A stretch of 64,000 nt of DNA, taken from positions 1,839,853 to 1,903,852 of the forward strand of contig CAWAFX010000002.1 of assembly GCA_963781495.1 (NCBI GenBank), read 5' to 3'. Shown piece by piece: positions 48,148-56,410 of the stretch. How positions within the stretch are numbered: position 1 is the stretch's first letter; the number at the start of each line of letters is the position of its first letter. The notes beneath the pieces were generated by a model. It saw nothing but the letters and a program-made list of their open reading frames with translations, did not search any database and was not told the origin of the DNA. A program made the translations under genes and the position numbers. The stretch comes from Mayfieldus sp963781495 (GTDB taxonomy: Bacteria > Actinomycetota > Thermoleophilia > Solirubrobacterales > 70-9).

Positions 48148-48714
48148 ATGGCGGACGCGCTGCTGATCATCGACTTCCAGAACGACTTCACCCCCGGTGG
48201 TGCCTTGGCGGTCGAGGGTGGCGACGAGATCGGGCCCCCGATCCAGAGGCTGGCGCCGCGGTTCGACGTCGTCGCGGCAACCCGCGACTGGCATCCCCGC
48301 GATCACGCCTCTTTTCGGACCGAGGGCGGCCCCTGGCCGGTGCACTGCGTGCAGGGCACGCCCGGCGCCGAGTTGCATCCGGCATTGGACGGGGTCGACC
48401 TCGACTTCGTCGTCGACGTCGGCCGTGAGCGCGACGACGAGGGCTACTCGGGATTCGAGAAGTCCGACCTCGCCGAGCGCCTGCGGGAACGCGGGGTAAC
48501 CCGGGTCGCCGTCTGCGGGCTGGCCACCGACTACTGCGTCCGGGCTTCGACGATCGACGCCTGCCGCGAGGGCTTCGACGTCACCGTGATCGAGGACGCG
48601 ATCCGCCCGGTCGAGGTCGAGCCCGGCGACGGCGAGCGGGCGCTCGAGGAGATGAAGAAAGCGGGCGCCCGGGTTTCCAGCTCCGAGCAGCTGCTCGCAT
48701 CGGCGCCGAACTAG
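48148..48714 (+). CDS. Isochorismatase-family protein (nicotinamidase-like)
   Basis: 188-aa protein closest in layout to nicotinamidase: Asp in LLIIDFQNDF, metal ligands in TRDWHPRDHASF, and nucleophile Cys in GLATDYCVRAS. The catalytic lysine expected as xKGxxxxxDxYSGF appears as DVGRERDDEGYSGF, so the Lys seems replaced by Val, with Arg residues nearby. Function may therefore differ. TAGAAT at 48134-48139 lies 8 nt before the ATG. Confidence 0.82.
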   Translation: MADALLIIDFQNDFTPGGALAVEGGDEIGPPIQRLAPRFDVVAATRDWHPRDHASFRTEGGPWPVHCVQGTPGAELHPALDGVDLDFVVDVGRERDDEGYSGFEKSDLAERLRERGVTRVAVCGLATDYCVRASTIDACREGFDVTVIEDAIRPVEVEPGDGERALEEMKKAGARVSSSEQLLASAPN

Positions 48715-48724
48715 GGCCCCAGGG

Positions 48725-48874
48725 TCAAGTGGTCGCGTTGCGCCCCTTCTCCAACTCGTGCTGCTCTTCGCAGCCCGGACAGCAGTACACCTGGCCGGGC
48801 TCGCTGCGGACAAAGCCGCAGCCGCAGTACGGGCATTTGGCCTCGGTTCCGGCTTCTGTCCCAGGCTCGGTCAC
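48725..48874 (-). CDS. 49-residue zinc-ribbon protein
   Basis: GTG 48874 reads VTEPGTEAGTEAK then CPYCGCGFVRSEPGQVYCC and PGCEEQHELEKGRNATT, stopping at 48725. The CxxCxC ... CCxxC arrangement with a nearby His indicates a structural zinc or other thiolate-metal site. It is the last gene of the adenosyltransferase-OsmC-SDR operon. Similar tiny cysteine-rich proteins exist in actinobacteria, but no function can be assigned. Confidence 0.6.
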   Translation of the reverse strand: MTEPGTEAGTEAKCPYCGCGFVRSEPGQVYCCPGCEEQHELEKGRNATT

Positions 48875-48936
48875 CGGCTCAGTTTGACTGCTGCATCGGG
48901 TCGGGGGCGCCGAGCTGGCTGATGTCCGGGGCGCAT
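48871..48936 (-). other. Possible 21-codon coupling ORF before the zinc-ribbon gene
   Basis: ATG 48936 is preceded by a strong AGAGGAG at good spacing, and its TGA overlaps the zinc-ribbon GTG (GTGA). The peptide (MRPGHQPARRPRPDAAVKLSR) looks non-functional, so the ORF may act only to load ribosomes for the next gene. A competing ORF in another frame (48879-48953) encodes MREEKRCAPDISQLGAPDP...; either or neither could be used. Confidence 0.35.
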
Positions 48937-48956
48937 CGCTTCTCCTCTCGCATGGG

Positions 48957-49757
48957 CTAGATGATCACGGCGACGGTTCCGCCATCGACCGACCAGGCGG
49001 AGCCGCTCACATAGGAGGCCGGCTCGGAGCAGAGAAAGACGATCGCCGCGGCGATCTCGCCGACCTCGGCCAGCCGCCCGATCGGCCTTCCGGCGGCGGC
49101 CTTGCGCAGTGCCTCCTCGCGGCTGGCGCTCCCGGAGAGCTCTATCTCCTGGTCGGCGAGCCCGCCCTCGCCGGTCCAGAGCTCGGTCGCCACGGCGCCT
49201 GGGCAGATCGCGTTGACGAGCACGCCGCGCTCCGCGTAGCGGTCGGCGAAAAGGCGCGAGAGCGAGAGCTCGGCAGCCTTGGCGACCGAGTACTCCGGGG
49301 TCGCCGCCGAGGGCCGTTTGCCGGCCGAGGAGGAGACGTTGACGATCCGCCCCCAGCCCCGCTCGGCCATCGGCGGCGCCGCCTCGCGCATGATCCGCAT
49401 CGGCGCCATCACGTTGAGCTCCATAGCCGCATACCAGTCCTCGTCGCTGAGGTCGTCGAGATCGCGGCGCTGCGCGGTGCCGGCGTTGTTGACGACGACG
49501 TCGAGGCGGCCGAAGCTCTCGGTCGCTGCGCCGAGGATCCGCCCGCCGGCGTCGGCGGCGGTGACGTCCAGCGCCAGCTGCGCCGTCCTCCCAGGCTCGG
49601 ACTCGCACAGCTGCGCCGTCTCCGCCAATCGCTTCTCGTTGCGCCCGATCAGCAGCACCTCGGCCCCCTCGGCGCAGAGCCGGCGCGCCGTCTCGCGGCC
49701 GATCCCGCTGCTGGCGCCGGTCACCGCGCAGGCTCTCCCTCTCAGCCCCAGGTCCAT
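48957..49757 (-). CDS. Short-chain dehydrogenase/reductase
   Basis: 266-aa SDR. The cofactor loop is TGASSGIGRETA (about residues 14-25), NNAG is present, the catalytic Ser lies in VNVSSSAG, and YSVAK gives the Tyr/Lys pair. VNAICPGAVATEL follows. Classical FabG-like length; an extra GWGRI stretch is normal for the family. Substrate unknown. Starts 1 nt before the OsmC stop region in a compact operon. Confidence 0.92.
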   Translation of the reverse strand: MDLGLRGRACAVTGASSGIGRETARRLCAEGAEVLLIGRNEKRLAETAQLCESEPGRTAQLALDVTAADAGGRILGAATESFGRLDVVVNNAGTAQRRDLDDLSDEDWYAAMELNVMAPMRIMREAAPPMAERGWGRIVNVSSSAGKRPSAATPEYSVAKAAELSLSRLFADRYAERGVLVNAICPGAVATELWTGEGGLADQEIELSGSASREEALRKAAAGRPIGRLAEVGEIAAAIVFLCSEPASYVSGSAWSVDGGTVAVII

Positions 49758-49758
49758 C

Positions 49759-50160
49759 TCAGACCAGCTCGATCCGGTCCTCGAGCTCGACCTCGACGTC
49801 GTGGGCGATCACCCGGTGCACGGGGCAGCGGCCGGCGATCGCCAGCAGCCGTTGCTGCTGTTCCTCGTTCAGGGCGCTTGGCAGCTTCAGGGTGACGACG
49901 AACGAGCTCGGGAGCGGAGGCCGGTCGTACTCCGTGTCGACCACGACCTCGAGTGGGCCGACGTCCCAGCCCTTGCGCTCGGCGTACATCTCGACCGTGA
50001 TCGCGGTGCAGGCGGCGAGCGAGGCGGCCAGCAGCCGCGTCGGGGAGGGTCCCTGGTCGGCGCCGCCGGAGGCGAGCGGCTCGTCGGAGACGACGGTGTG
50101 GCCGTCGATCTCGACGTCGTGGGTGAAGCCCTGGCGCCGCCGCGCGACCGCCCTCGGCAT
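49759..50160 (-). CDS. OsmC/Ohr family protein
   Basis: 133-aa protein, probably a thiol peroxidase reducing organic hydroperoxides. The two redox cysteines lie in LAACTAITVEMYAERKGW and AGRCPVHRV. Glu/Arg residues of the catalytic pocket (GPSPTRLLAASL) match the OsmC branch. It sits between the adenosyltransferase gene (2 nt upstream) and the SDR gene. Confidence 0.9.
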   Translation of the reverse strand: MPRAVARRRQGFTHDVEIDGHTVVSDEPLASGGADQGPSPTRLLAASLAACTAITVEMYAERKGWDVGPLEVVVDTEYDRPPLPSSFVVTLKLPSALNEEQQQRLLAIAGRCPVHRVIAHDVEVELEDRIELV

Positions 50161-50162
50161 CG

Positions 50163-50732
50163 CTAGGCCTTGCGCCGGCCGGCGAACAGGGCCGGGTCCT
50201 CCTCGTCGCTGGCCCGGGCCATCGCGAACAGCAGGTCAGAGGCGCGGTTGAGGAAGCGCAGGATCGCGTCGGAGGCCAGCTCGCCGGACTCCTTCAGGGT
50301 CACGACCCGCCGCTCGGCCCGGCGCAGCACGGCCCGGGCGACGTCGAGCTGGGCCGAGATCTGGGTGCCGCCGGGAATAGTGAACTGAGGCGCCAGCTCG
50401 ACCCCCTCCAGGTAGCGGTCGATCTCGGCGTCCAGCGCATCGGCCATCTCGTTGGTGATCCGGCTGACCCCGTCCTCGAGCCGCCCGGCGGCCTCCGGTG
50501 CGGTCGCCAGCTCGGCGCCGGCGACGAAGAGCTCGTTCTGGAGGCTGAGGATGTCGGCCGCGAGCTCGTCCTGCTCGGAGGCCAGGCACAGCGCACGGGC
50601 GACGCCGAGGACCGAGGCGGCCTCGTCGAGGGTCCCGTAGGCATCGGTGCGAGGGTCGGACTTCGGCACCCGGCCGCCGTACCAGAGCGAGGTCGTGCCG
50701 TCGTCGCCCTTCTTGGTGTAGATCTTCGCCAC
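50163..50732 (-). CDS. PduO-type ATP:cob(I)alamin adenosyltransferase
   Basis: 189-aa enzyme making adenosylcobalamin. The N-terminal ATP loop KIYTKKGDDGTTSLWYGG is diagnostic, and DARTDAYG-like PRTDAYGTLDEAASVLG and the C-terminal RAERRVVTLKESG...LRFLNRASDLLFAMAR complete the pattern. GTG 50732 has TAAGAT (complement of 50741-50746) 8 nt upstream; that box includes the first base of the divergent gene's ATG. Confidence 0.94.
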   Translation of the reverse strand: MAKIYTKKGDDGTTSLWYGGRVPKSDPRTDAYGTLDEAASVLGVARALCLASEQDELAADILSLQNELFVAGAELATAPEAAGRLEDGVSRITNEMADALDAEIDRYLEGVELAPQFTIPGGTQISAQLDVARAVLRRAERRVVTLKESGELASDAILRFLNRASDLLFAMARASDEEDPALFAGRRKA

Positions 50733-50745
50733 CGGGGCTGATCTT

Positions 50746-51006
50746 ATGCGCCGGGAAACCCTCGCCTCGACGGCGGACATCGTCAAGTTCTACGACGACC
50801 AGGCCGACCAGTCGATCACCGCGGCTCTGATCGCCCTGACGGCGCTCTTCCTCACCTTCTTCGCAGCCTCCCTGCGCTCGCGGATGCGCAGCGTTGAATC
50901 CCTCTCGACGCTGATCATGGTCGGGGGTGCCCTCTTCGCCGTGATGCGTTCGCCGGACGCCACGGCTGCGGCACCGCCGCCGCCGGCCGATCCGGTCGCT
51001 AGCTGA
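50746..51006 (+). CDS. Small membrane protein
   Basis: 86-aa protein with two hydrophobic stretches (ITAALIALTALFLTFFAASL and LSTLIMVGGALFAVM) and a Pro/Ala-rich C-terminus. It starts 13 nt from the divergent adenosyltransferase start, and its end overlaps the DUF1015 gene by 8 nt. No family recognised. Confidence 0.5.
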   Translation: MRRETLASTADIVKFYDDQADQSITAALIALTALFLTFFAASLRSRMRSVESLSTLIMVGGALFAVMRSPDATAAAPPPPADPVAS

Positions 51007-52258
51007 GCGGGTTGAAGACGATCCCCGAGAGGACCTTGGGGAAGAAGTAGGTCGACTTCGGCGGCATCGTCTCGCCGGCGGCCGCGACCTCGCGTACCTG
51101 CTCGATCGGGGTCGGGCGGAGGACGAACCCCGCGTCATAGCCGCCACCGTCGAGGGCCGAGATCACCTCGGGGATGCTCTTCGCGTAGCCGATCCCGCGC
51201 TTGGCGGCGATGTCCTCCTCACTGAGGCCGAGGATGCCGGTCAGAACAAGGCTTTCGAGGATCGCGACGTCGAGCCGGCGGTAGGCCTCCGGGCGGCCTT
51301 CCAGCAGGCGATCGAGCTCGGCGGTGTCCTTGAGCCGTAGGCGCAGCGGCCGGCGATGGTGCGAGTCGAGGTAGCCGAAGACGCCGAGCCCCTCCTCGCC
51401 GGAGGGGTCGAGCTCCGCCTCGTCGACCTCCTCTGACTCGAAGAGCTCCCGCAGCCCCTCGCGCAGATGCTCGCGCCGCTCGAGGTCGTCGGCGAGGCCG
51501 CCGAGCAGCCGGTGGGTCGGAAAGACGGTCAGGCCGGGGTCGTCGAGCGCGGTCAGCGCCATCAGCGTGTAGCAGTGGGGCCCCTCGCCGCCGACCTCCT
51601 GCATGTAGGTGCGCGCGGTCTCGTAGCGGTGATGGCCGTCGGCGATCAGAAGCTCCGCCTCGGCGAGTGCCGCGGCGACGGCCTCATGGACGCCGGGGTC
51701 CTCGATCCGCCAGACCCGGTGCACGGTGCCGTCGTCGTCGGTCACCTGGCCCCAGGGGTCGCCGCTGGTCGCGCCCGCGACCTGCGGCCAGGCGTCGCCG
51801 CTGGTCAGCGTGAAGATCGGCGAGAGGTTGCAGCGGGTCGCGCGGGTGAGGTCGAGGCGGTCCTGCTTCGGCCCTGGCTGGGTGCGCTCGTGGGGCCGAA
51901 CCCGCCCGGCGCCGTACTCCTCGACCCGGACCCGGGCGAGGATCGCGTGACGGGTCGCGGACGAGCCGTCGGGAGCGGTGTAGTCCTGGGTCATCGCCCA
52001 CAGCGACGTCTCGCTGTCCTGGTGCAGGACTCCCTCGCGCAGCCAGTCCTCGATCGTGCTCGCGGCGTACCGGTAGGGATCCTCGCCCGGCGTTGCCTGC
52101 GGCAGGTCGATCTCGACGACGTTGTACGGGGAACGGCGCAGCAGCCCGGCCCGCTGCTCGGCGTCGATTACGTCGTAGGGCGGCGCCGCGACGTCCTGCA
52201 GCGAGCCGACCTTGGCGAGGTCGTAGTGCAGGGCGGGGAGGGGCTGGACGTCGGCCAT
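50999..52258 (-). CDS. DUF1015 family protein
   Basis: 419-aa cytosolic protein of the DUF1015 family: AAPPYDVIDAEQRAGLLRRSPYNVVEIDLP at the start, ADGHHRYETARTY in the middle (DGHHRYE is the family hallmark) and a C-terminal PKSTYFFPKVLSGIVFNPL. Members have been linked to serine-kinase-like (SbnI/SerK) fold proteins, but the role here is unknown. TAGGTT (complement of 52267-52272) lies 8 nt before the ATG. Confidence 0.9.
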   Translation of the reverse strand: MADVQPLPALHYDLAKVGSLQDVAAPPYDVIDAEQRAGLLRRSPYNVVEIDLPQATPGEDPYRYAASTIEDWLREGVLHQDSETSLWAMTQDYTAPDGSSATRHAILARVRVEEYGAGRVRPHERTQPGPKQDRLDLTRATRCNLSPIFTLTSGDAWPQVAGATSGDPWGQVTDDDGTVHRVWRIEDPGVHEAVAAALAEAELLIADGHHRYETARTYMQEVGGEGPHCYTLMALTALDDPGLTVFPTHRLLGGLADDLERREHLREGLRELFESEEVDEAELDPSGEEGLGVFGYLDSHHRRPLRLRLKDTAELDRLLEGRPEAYRRLDVAILESLVLTGILGLSEEDIAAKRGIGYAKSIPEVISALDGGGYDAGFVLRPTPIEQVREVAAAGETMPPKSTYFFPKVLSGIVFNPLS

Positions 52259-52266
52259 GACGCGGG

Positions 52267-52282
52267 AACCTATCTCTAGACT
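52267..52282. promoter_or_regulatory. Divergent promoter boxes of DUF1015 gene and tRNA-Pro
   Basis: The complement of 52267-52272 (TAGGTT) serves the DUF1015 ATG, and TAGACT (52277-52282) lies 8 nt before the tRNA-Pro 5' end. Confidence 0.45.
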
Positions 52283-52290
52283 CGGCCGAT

Positions 52291-52364
52291 CGGGGCGTGG
52301 CGCAGCCTGGTAGCGCGCTGCCTTTGGGTGGCAGAGGTCCCCGGTTCAAATCCGGGCGCCCCGA
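52291..52364 (+). tRNA. tRNA-Pro (anticodon TGG)
   Basis: 74-nt cloverleaf: acceptor CGGGGCG pairs with CGCCCCG, D-arm GCGCAGCCTGGTAGCGC, anticodon arm CTGCC-TTTGGGT-GGCAG with TGG at positions 34-36, and T-arm CCCCGG-TTCAAAT-CCGGG. Discriminator A; CCA is not encoded. Confidence 0.96.
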
Positions 52365-52391
52365 CTCGACGTTGACTAGAGTTCCGCCGCC

Positions 52392-54570
52392 ATGACCCCG
52401 AGCTTCGGCGCCTACGTCGCCGGCTCGCTGTCGCTGGTCGCCATGATCGCCTCGCTGGGATTCGGCGGCTACTGGCTGCGGCGCTGGATAGTTCCCGAGT
52501 TCTCGGGGGCGCTGGCGCGGCTGGCCGAGATCGTGCTTGCGGTCGCGCTGCTGGTCCTCGGCCTCTATTTCCTCGGCAGCATCGGCCAGCTTCGGGAAGG
52601 CTGGATCGTCGCGCTCTCGGTCGTCCTCGGTGTCGCCGCCGGCCTGGTCGGACGTTCGCGGGCACCGGGTGAGGCGCGCGCAATCGAGCCGCCGCAACGT
52701 TCACCTCTGGCCGCTTCTGATCGCCCTCGCGGTCGCCTCCTTCACGGTCGCGGAGTGGACGTTCCCGTCGCAGCTCAGCCTCGACCAGGGCATGTTCGGC
52801 GGCGACACCACCTGGTACCACATGCCGTTCGCGGCCCGGTTCGCGCAGGACCACTCGATCGTTCACCTGCACTTCACCGACCCGATGCGGCTGGTGGTCT
52901 GGTTTTACCCGGCGACCTCGGAGCTGATCAACGGCGCCGGCATCCTGCTCTTCCACGACGACTTTCTCTCGCCACTGCTCAACCTGGGCTGGCTCTCGGT
53001 CGGGCTGCTGGCGGCCTGGTGCATCGGCCGCCCCTACGGGGTCGCCCCGGCGACCCTGGTCGCCTCGGCGCTGGTCTTCGACTCCGGGGTGATGGTGATC
53101 ACCCAGGCCGGCGAGGGGCGCAACGACATCATGGCGATAGCGATGCTGGTCGCCTATGTGGCCTTCATCGTCAACGGCCACCAGGTGCGGCGCAGCGGCG
53201 AGACTGGTGACCGGCGACGTCGCCGGTGAGGGAGCGCTGATCGACCGCGGGCCGCTGATCATGGCCGGCCTGGCGGGGGCCTGGCGATCTCGGTGAAGCT
53301 GACGATGCTGGCGCCGGTCGGCGCGATCGCGGTCGCGGTGGTCCTCTTCAACGCGCGCGGCGCTGCGCACCCGCGTCAACACGGCGCTGCTGCTCGGGCG
53401 CGGCGATCGCTCGTCACCGGCGGCTTCTGGTTCGTCCGCAACCTCTTGACCGCCGGCAACCCCACCCCGCAGATCGGCTTCGGGCCGCTCAACCTGCCCG
53501 TCCCCGACCAGATGCCGCTCGATCCGCGGCCGCGCTTCAGCGTCGCCCATTACGTCCTTCACCCCTCCGTCTATCGCAACTGGTTCTTCCCCCAGCTCGA
53601 GAACGCGCTCGGGCCGCTCTACGGGCTGATCCTGATCGTCGCCTTCGCCGCGATCCTCTACATGATGTTCCGGTCCCGCAACCGGATGCTGCAGGCACTG
53701 GCCGGGGCGGCGCTTCTGACCGCGGTCGTCTACCTCTTCACGCCGCTGACCGCGGCCGGGCCCGAGGGCGCCCCGCGCGGGTTCTTCACCAACACCCGTT
53801 ACCTGATGCCCGGGCTTGTGCTGGCGCTGGTGCTCGTGCCGCTGGCCAGACCCCTGCGCAGCGACGAGGGGCATGCCCGCTGGACGCTCGGCTTCCTCAC
53901 GGTCCTCTACGCGATCACCGTGCTCAGCACCCCGCAGTGGTACCCGCGCTACATCTTCGGCACGGTGCTGATCACCGCAGCACTGGTCTGGGTCCCAGCC
54001 GGGCTTGCCTATCTGCGGCGCCGGGACGGGATCACCCCGCTCGCCGCCGCCGGCAGCGTCGCCGGGGTGGTGTTGCTCGCGATCGTGCTCGGTCGTGCCC
54101 AGCAGGTCCAGTACGCCGAGCATCACTACACCAAGCCGACCGAGTTCCTGCACGAGGGCGGCCCGGTGAAGGCCTTCAGCTGGGCCCGGCGCCAGCACGA
54201 CCAGCGGATCGGGATCGCCGGAGGCGGCGAGATGTTCTTCGCCCAGTACGGCTTCTACGGCGGCGATCTCTCCAACTACGTCAACTACATCGGCGTCCCG
54301 GGCCCCGACGGCCAGTACCGCCTGGCCACCACCTGCCAGGACTTCCGCCGCCAGATCAATGCCGGCAACTACGACTACCTGATCACCAGCCAGTTCTCCT
54401 GGGACACGATCGACTCGATCTACGCCCATCCCTACCTCGATTGGATCAAGGGCGACCCGGCGCTGAAGGAGGTCGTCAGCGAGCCCAAGATCCTGCCCCA
54501 GCCCGACTACGTGTTCAAGATCAACGGGCCGCTGAGCCTGGCCGGTTGCGCCGGGCGGCCCAAGGGCTGA
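52392..54570 (+). pseudogene. GT-C-like polytopic membrane protein gene with several frameshifts
   Basis: The start at ATG 52392 (TAGAGT at 52377-52382, 9 nt upstream) opens MTPSFGAYVAG with two or three helices. The sense of the protein moves to another frame near 52680 (HLWPLLIALAVASFTVAEW...GGDTTWYHMPFAARFAQD), breaks again between about 53190 and 53290, and shows further disruption at 53360-53400. From about 53410 it runs uninterrupted (TGGFWFVRNLLTAGNPTPQ ...) to 54570. The combined protein would be about 720 aa with some ten helices, like lipid-linked-sugar glycosyltransferases. All damage lies in 0.75 kb: either decay or local assembly error. Confidence 0.65.
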
Positions 54571-54658
54571 CCGGGGCGGGCGGTCGACGGTTGCGGCTTG
54601 ACTGCCGTGATTGGCTCCGCGAAGCTGAAGCGGGGCAAATTCGAGACAGGAGAACGCA

Positions 54659-55771
54659 ATGACCCGTCTTACGGGGGAGTTTCAGACCGATCTGACGATG
54701 ACCGAGGCCCTCGCTGCCTGCGCCGAGGCCGTCCACGGGCTGGGCTGGAGGATCGAGTCGGTTGAGGGCAGCCGGATCGTCTCCTACCCGAACGGCAACA
54801 ACGGCTCGCCGCGAATCGAACTCGGCCTGGGCGAAGAGGGCCAGGGCACGAGCATCCGGATCACCGGCAGCGACACCGACGAGGTCCCGGTCGAGGAAGA
54901 GGCTCTTATCGGCGATCTCGACCGGGTCCGCGACGCGGTCGAGGAGTCGGTCGACGAGGCGAGCGCCGACGCCAAGCAGGCCCCTGAGGGCGGCAATGGC
55001 GCCGGTCCGCCGGCGGCGGCGAAGACCGAGGAGCGCCCGATCGAGGGCGCCAAGCCCCAGCCCGAGAAGGCCGAAACGAAGGCCGAGCCGGAGGCGCGCG
55101 AGCCGGAAAAGGCCGTCGCGGCGAAGGCCGAGCCGAAGCAGGCCGAGTCCGAGCCGAGCGAGGAGACGGTCGACGAGGCGGAGGCCGCTTCCGACGACGA
55201 CGGAGCGGGCGGCGAGCAGGCGGCGACGGCGCCGCCTGGCTGGTACCCGAACCCCGAGGGCGACGACGAGCGTTTCTGGGACGGCGAGCAGTGGACGCAG
55301 CGATATCGCTCCCCCCAGCCCGAGCCGGGCGGAGATGAGCCGGAGCCCGAGCGCGCCGAGGCGGACGAGCCGGCAGCCGAACCCGTTGAAATGGCTGGCC
55401 AACCGCAGCTGGACGAGCAGCCGCGGGTGGTCGCGGCGAAGCCGACGCCTCAGGTCGGCGATCGATCGGCCTCCAAGGACGTGCTCTGGGGCCTGGCGCT
55501 GGCCTTCGGCGCCGTCGGCGGCAGTGCGGCGGCGTTCAGCGTTCCCGACACGGCTTTCTTCATGCCGCTCTGCTTCGGGATCGCCGGCCTGGCGCTGGCG
55601 GTTGCCGCATTCACCGTCCCGGGCAAGAACGCCTGGTGGGCGATCGTCGCCGTCATCGCCAGCGTCGGCGGGATCGCGATCGGGGTCCACAAGTACAGCA
55701 ACTACCAGGACACCAAGGACAAGATCAGCCAGGCTCAGCAACAGCTGCAGAATCTGAGACCGCCGAAGTAG
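54659..55771 (+). CDS. DUF2510-containing membrane protein
   Basis: 370-aa protein in three parts. An N-terminal about 95-residue domain (MTRLTGEFQTDLTMTEALAAC...GWRIESVEG) is of unknown type. An acidic Glu/Ala/Lys low-complexity linker contains a DUF2510 motif PPGWYPNPEGDDERFWDGEQW (about residues 197-217). Two or three C-terminal helices (LWGLALAFGAVGGSAAAF, FGIAGLALAVAAFTV, AIVAVIASVGGIAIGV) end in a short polar helix. DUF2510 segments occur in actinobacterial membrane proteins. GACAGGAGAA lies before the ATG. Confidence 0.75.
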   Translation: MTRLTGEFQTDLTMTEALAACAEAVHGLGWRIESVEGSRIVSYPNGNNGSPRIELGLGEEGQGTSIRITGSDTDEVPVEEEALIGDLDRVRDAVEESVDEASADAKQAPEGGNGAGPPAAAKTEERPIEGAKPQPEKAETKAEPEAREPEKAVAAKAEPKQAESEPSEETVDEAEAASDDDGAGGEQAATAPPGWYPNPEGDDERFWDGEQWTQRYRSPQPEPGGDEPEPERAEADEPAAEPVEMAGQPQLDEQPRVVAAKPTPQVGDRSASKDVLWGLALAFGAVGGSAAAFSVPDTAFFMPLCFGIAGLALAVAAFTVPGKNAWWAIVAVIASVGGIAIGVHKYSNYQDTKDKISQAQQQLQNLRPPK

Positions 55772-55825
55772 GGCCAGGGGGCGTGGGGAGGCGCACCTGG
55801 AGGCCCGGACGAGATACTGCGGGCG

Positions 55826-55912
55826 ATGTCGCAGGAGAACGTCGAGGTGGTCCGCCGGGCAGTTGCTTCCTGCTGCGCGAGTAGGCGAGGATTCGGCTTG
55901 CCAGCGCCGTAA
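55826..55912 (+). pseudogene. Truncated SnoaL/NTF2-like gene start
   Basis: ATG 55826 begins MSQENVEVVRRAV and then turns to non-native sequence, stopping at 55910-55912. SQENVEVVRRA matches the characteristic N-terminus of SnoaL/NTF2-like proteins that are numerous in Solirubrobacterales (recalled family knowledge). The gene seems cut after 13 codons, 45 nt before the point where the tRNA-Arg fragment begins. Confidence 0.45.
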
Positions 55913-55924
55913 GGTTGAGCACTC

Positions 55925-55965
55925 GCCCCCGTAGCTCAGTGGACAGAGCGGCGGCCTTCTAAGCC
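55925..55965 (+). tRNA. tRNA-Arg(TCT) 5' fragment (truncated, not functional)
   Basis: 41 nt identical to 60681-60721, the 5' part of the intact tRNA-Arg up to the anticodon arm's 3' strand; then the sequence diverges (ACGGCTACT instead of GCGGGTCGC) and no T-arm or acceptor 3' strand follows. It keeps a TAAGGT box (55910-55915) upstream. It marks the left boundary of a probable inserted segment. Confidence 0.85.
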
Positions 55966-56410
55966 ACGGCTACTGATTCCCGCTTTCCGCGCCAGAAAGC
56001 CAAGAATGGGACGTATTTGCGCGATGAGGGGGTCGGGCAGATGCCCGTAAATTGCGCGGTATAACCGGGGGTTTGGGCAGAAAGAATCGATTCTGTCTAT
56101 TTCAACTCGAAGCTCCCGATGAGTCCACTGCCTAAACGCCATTGGCTTGAGCCGTCGGCCGTCCCTGGATCAGGTGCTCGCTTCGATAGGGGGCTCGATT
56201 CCGACTTTCGCTTCATGTCGAGGGGAGCGAATGCTGCTCTTGGGATTCGCGCCCACGGTGCTGCTTTCACGCGAAGGGAGTCGTGAGCCTCAGCGTCTCC
56301 AAGAGCGTCGCTTTGCATGGAACACGGGTATCCCCCGTTTAGTACCCCAGCGTCCTAGCACCGGTCAGCGCAGAGCTGGCAGATCTAGGACTCCTACAGT
56401 TCGGGGTGCC
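55966..56410. other. Non-coding, lower-GC island border
   Basis: 445 nt without a credible gene. Base composition is visibly lower in GC than flanking genes and the codon pattern is poor in all frames; the frame open toward the P-type ATPase has no family-like residues before about 56490. No integrase remnant could be recognised. Confidence 0.6.
56395..56400 (+). promoter_or_regulatory. -10 box TACAGT of the metal ATPase gene
   Basis: TACAGT lies 10 nt before the TTG start at 56411, fitting the leaderless pattern of this genome. No clear metal-regulator palindrome was seen. Confidence 0.35.

Noticed and set aside
48879..48953. 24-residue peptide (MREEKRCAPDISQ...) as a modified-peptide precursor
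   Set aside because: No maturation enzyme is nearby and another frame with a better ribosome site competes; kept only as an alternative in the zinc-ribbon entry.
55936..56142. Possible minus-strand gene over the tRNA-Arg fragment
   Set aside because: Its C-terminus is the reverse complement of the tRNA, and the same ending appears at the intact tRNA-Arg; no family resemblance.
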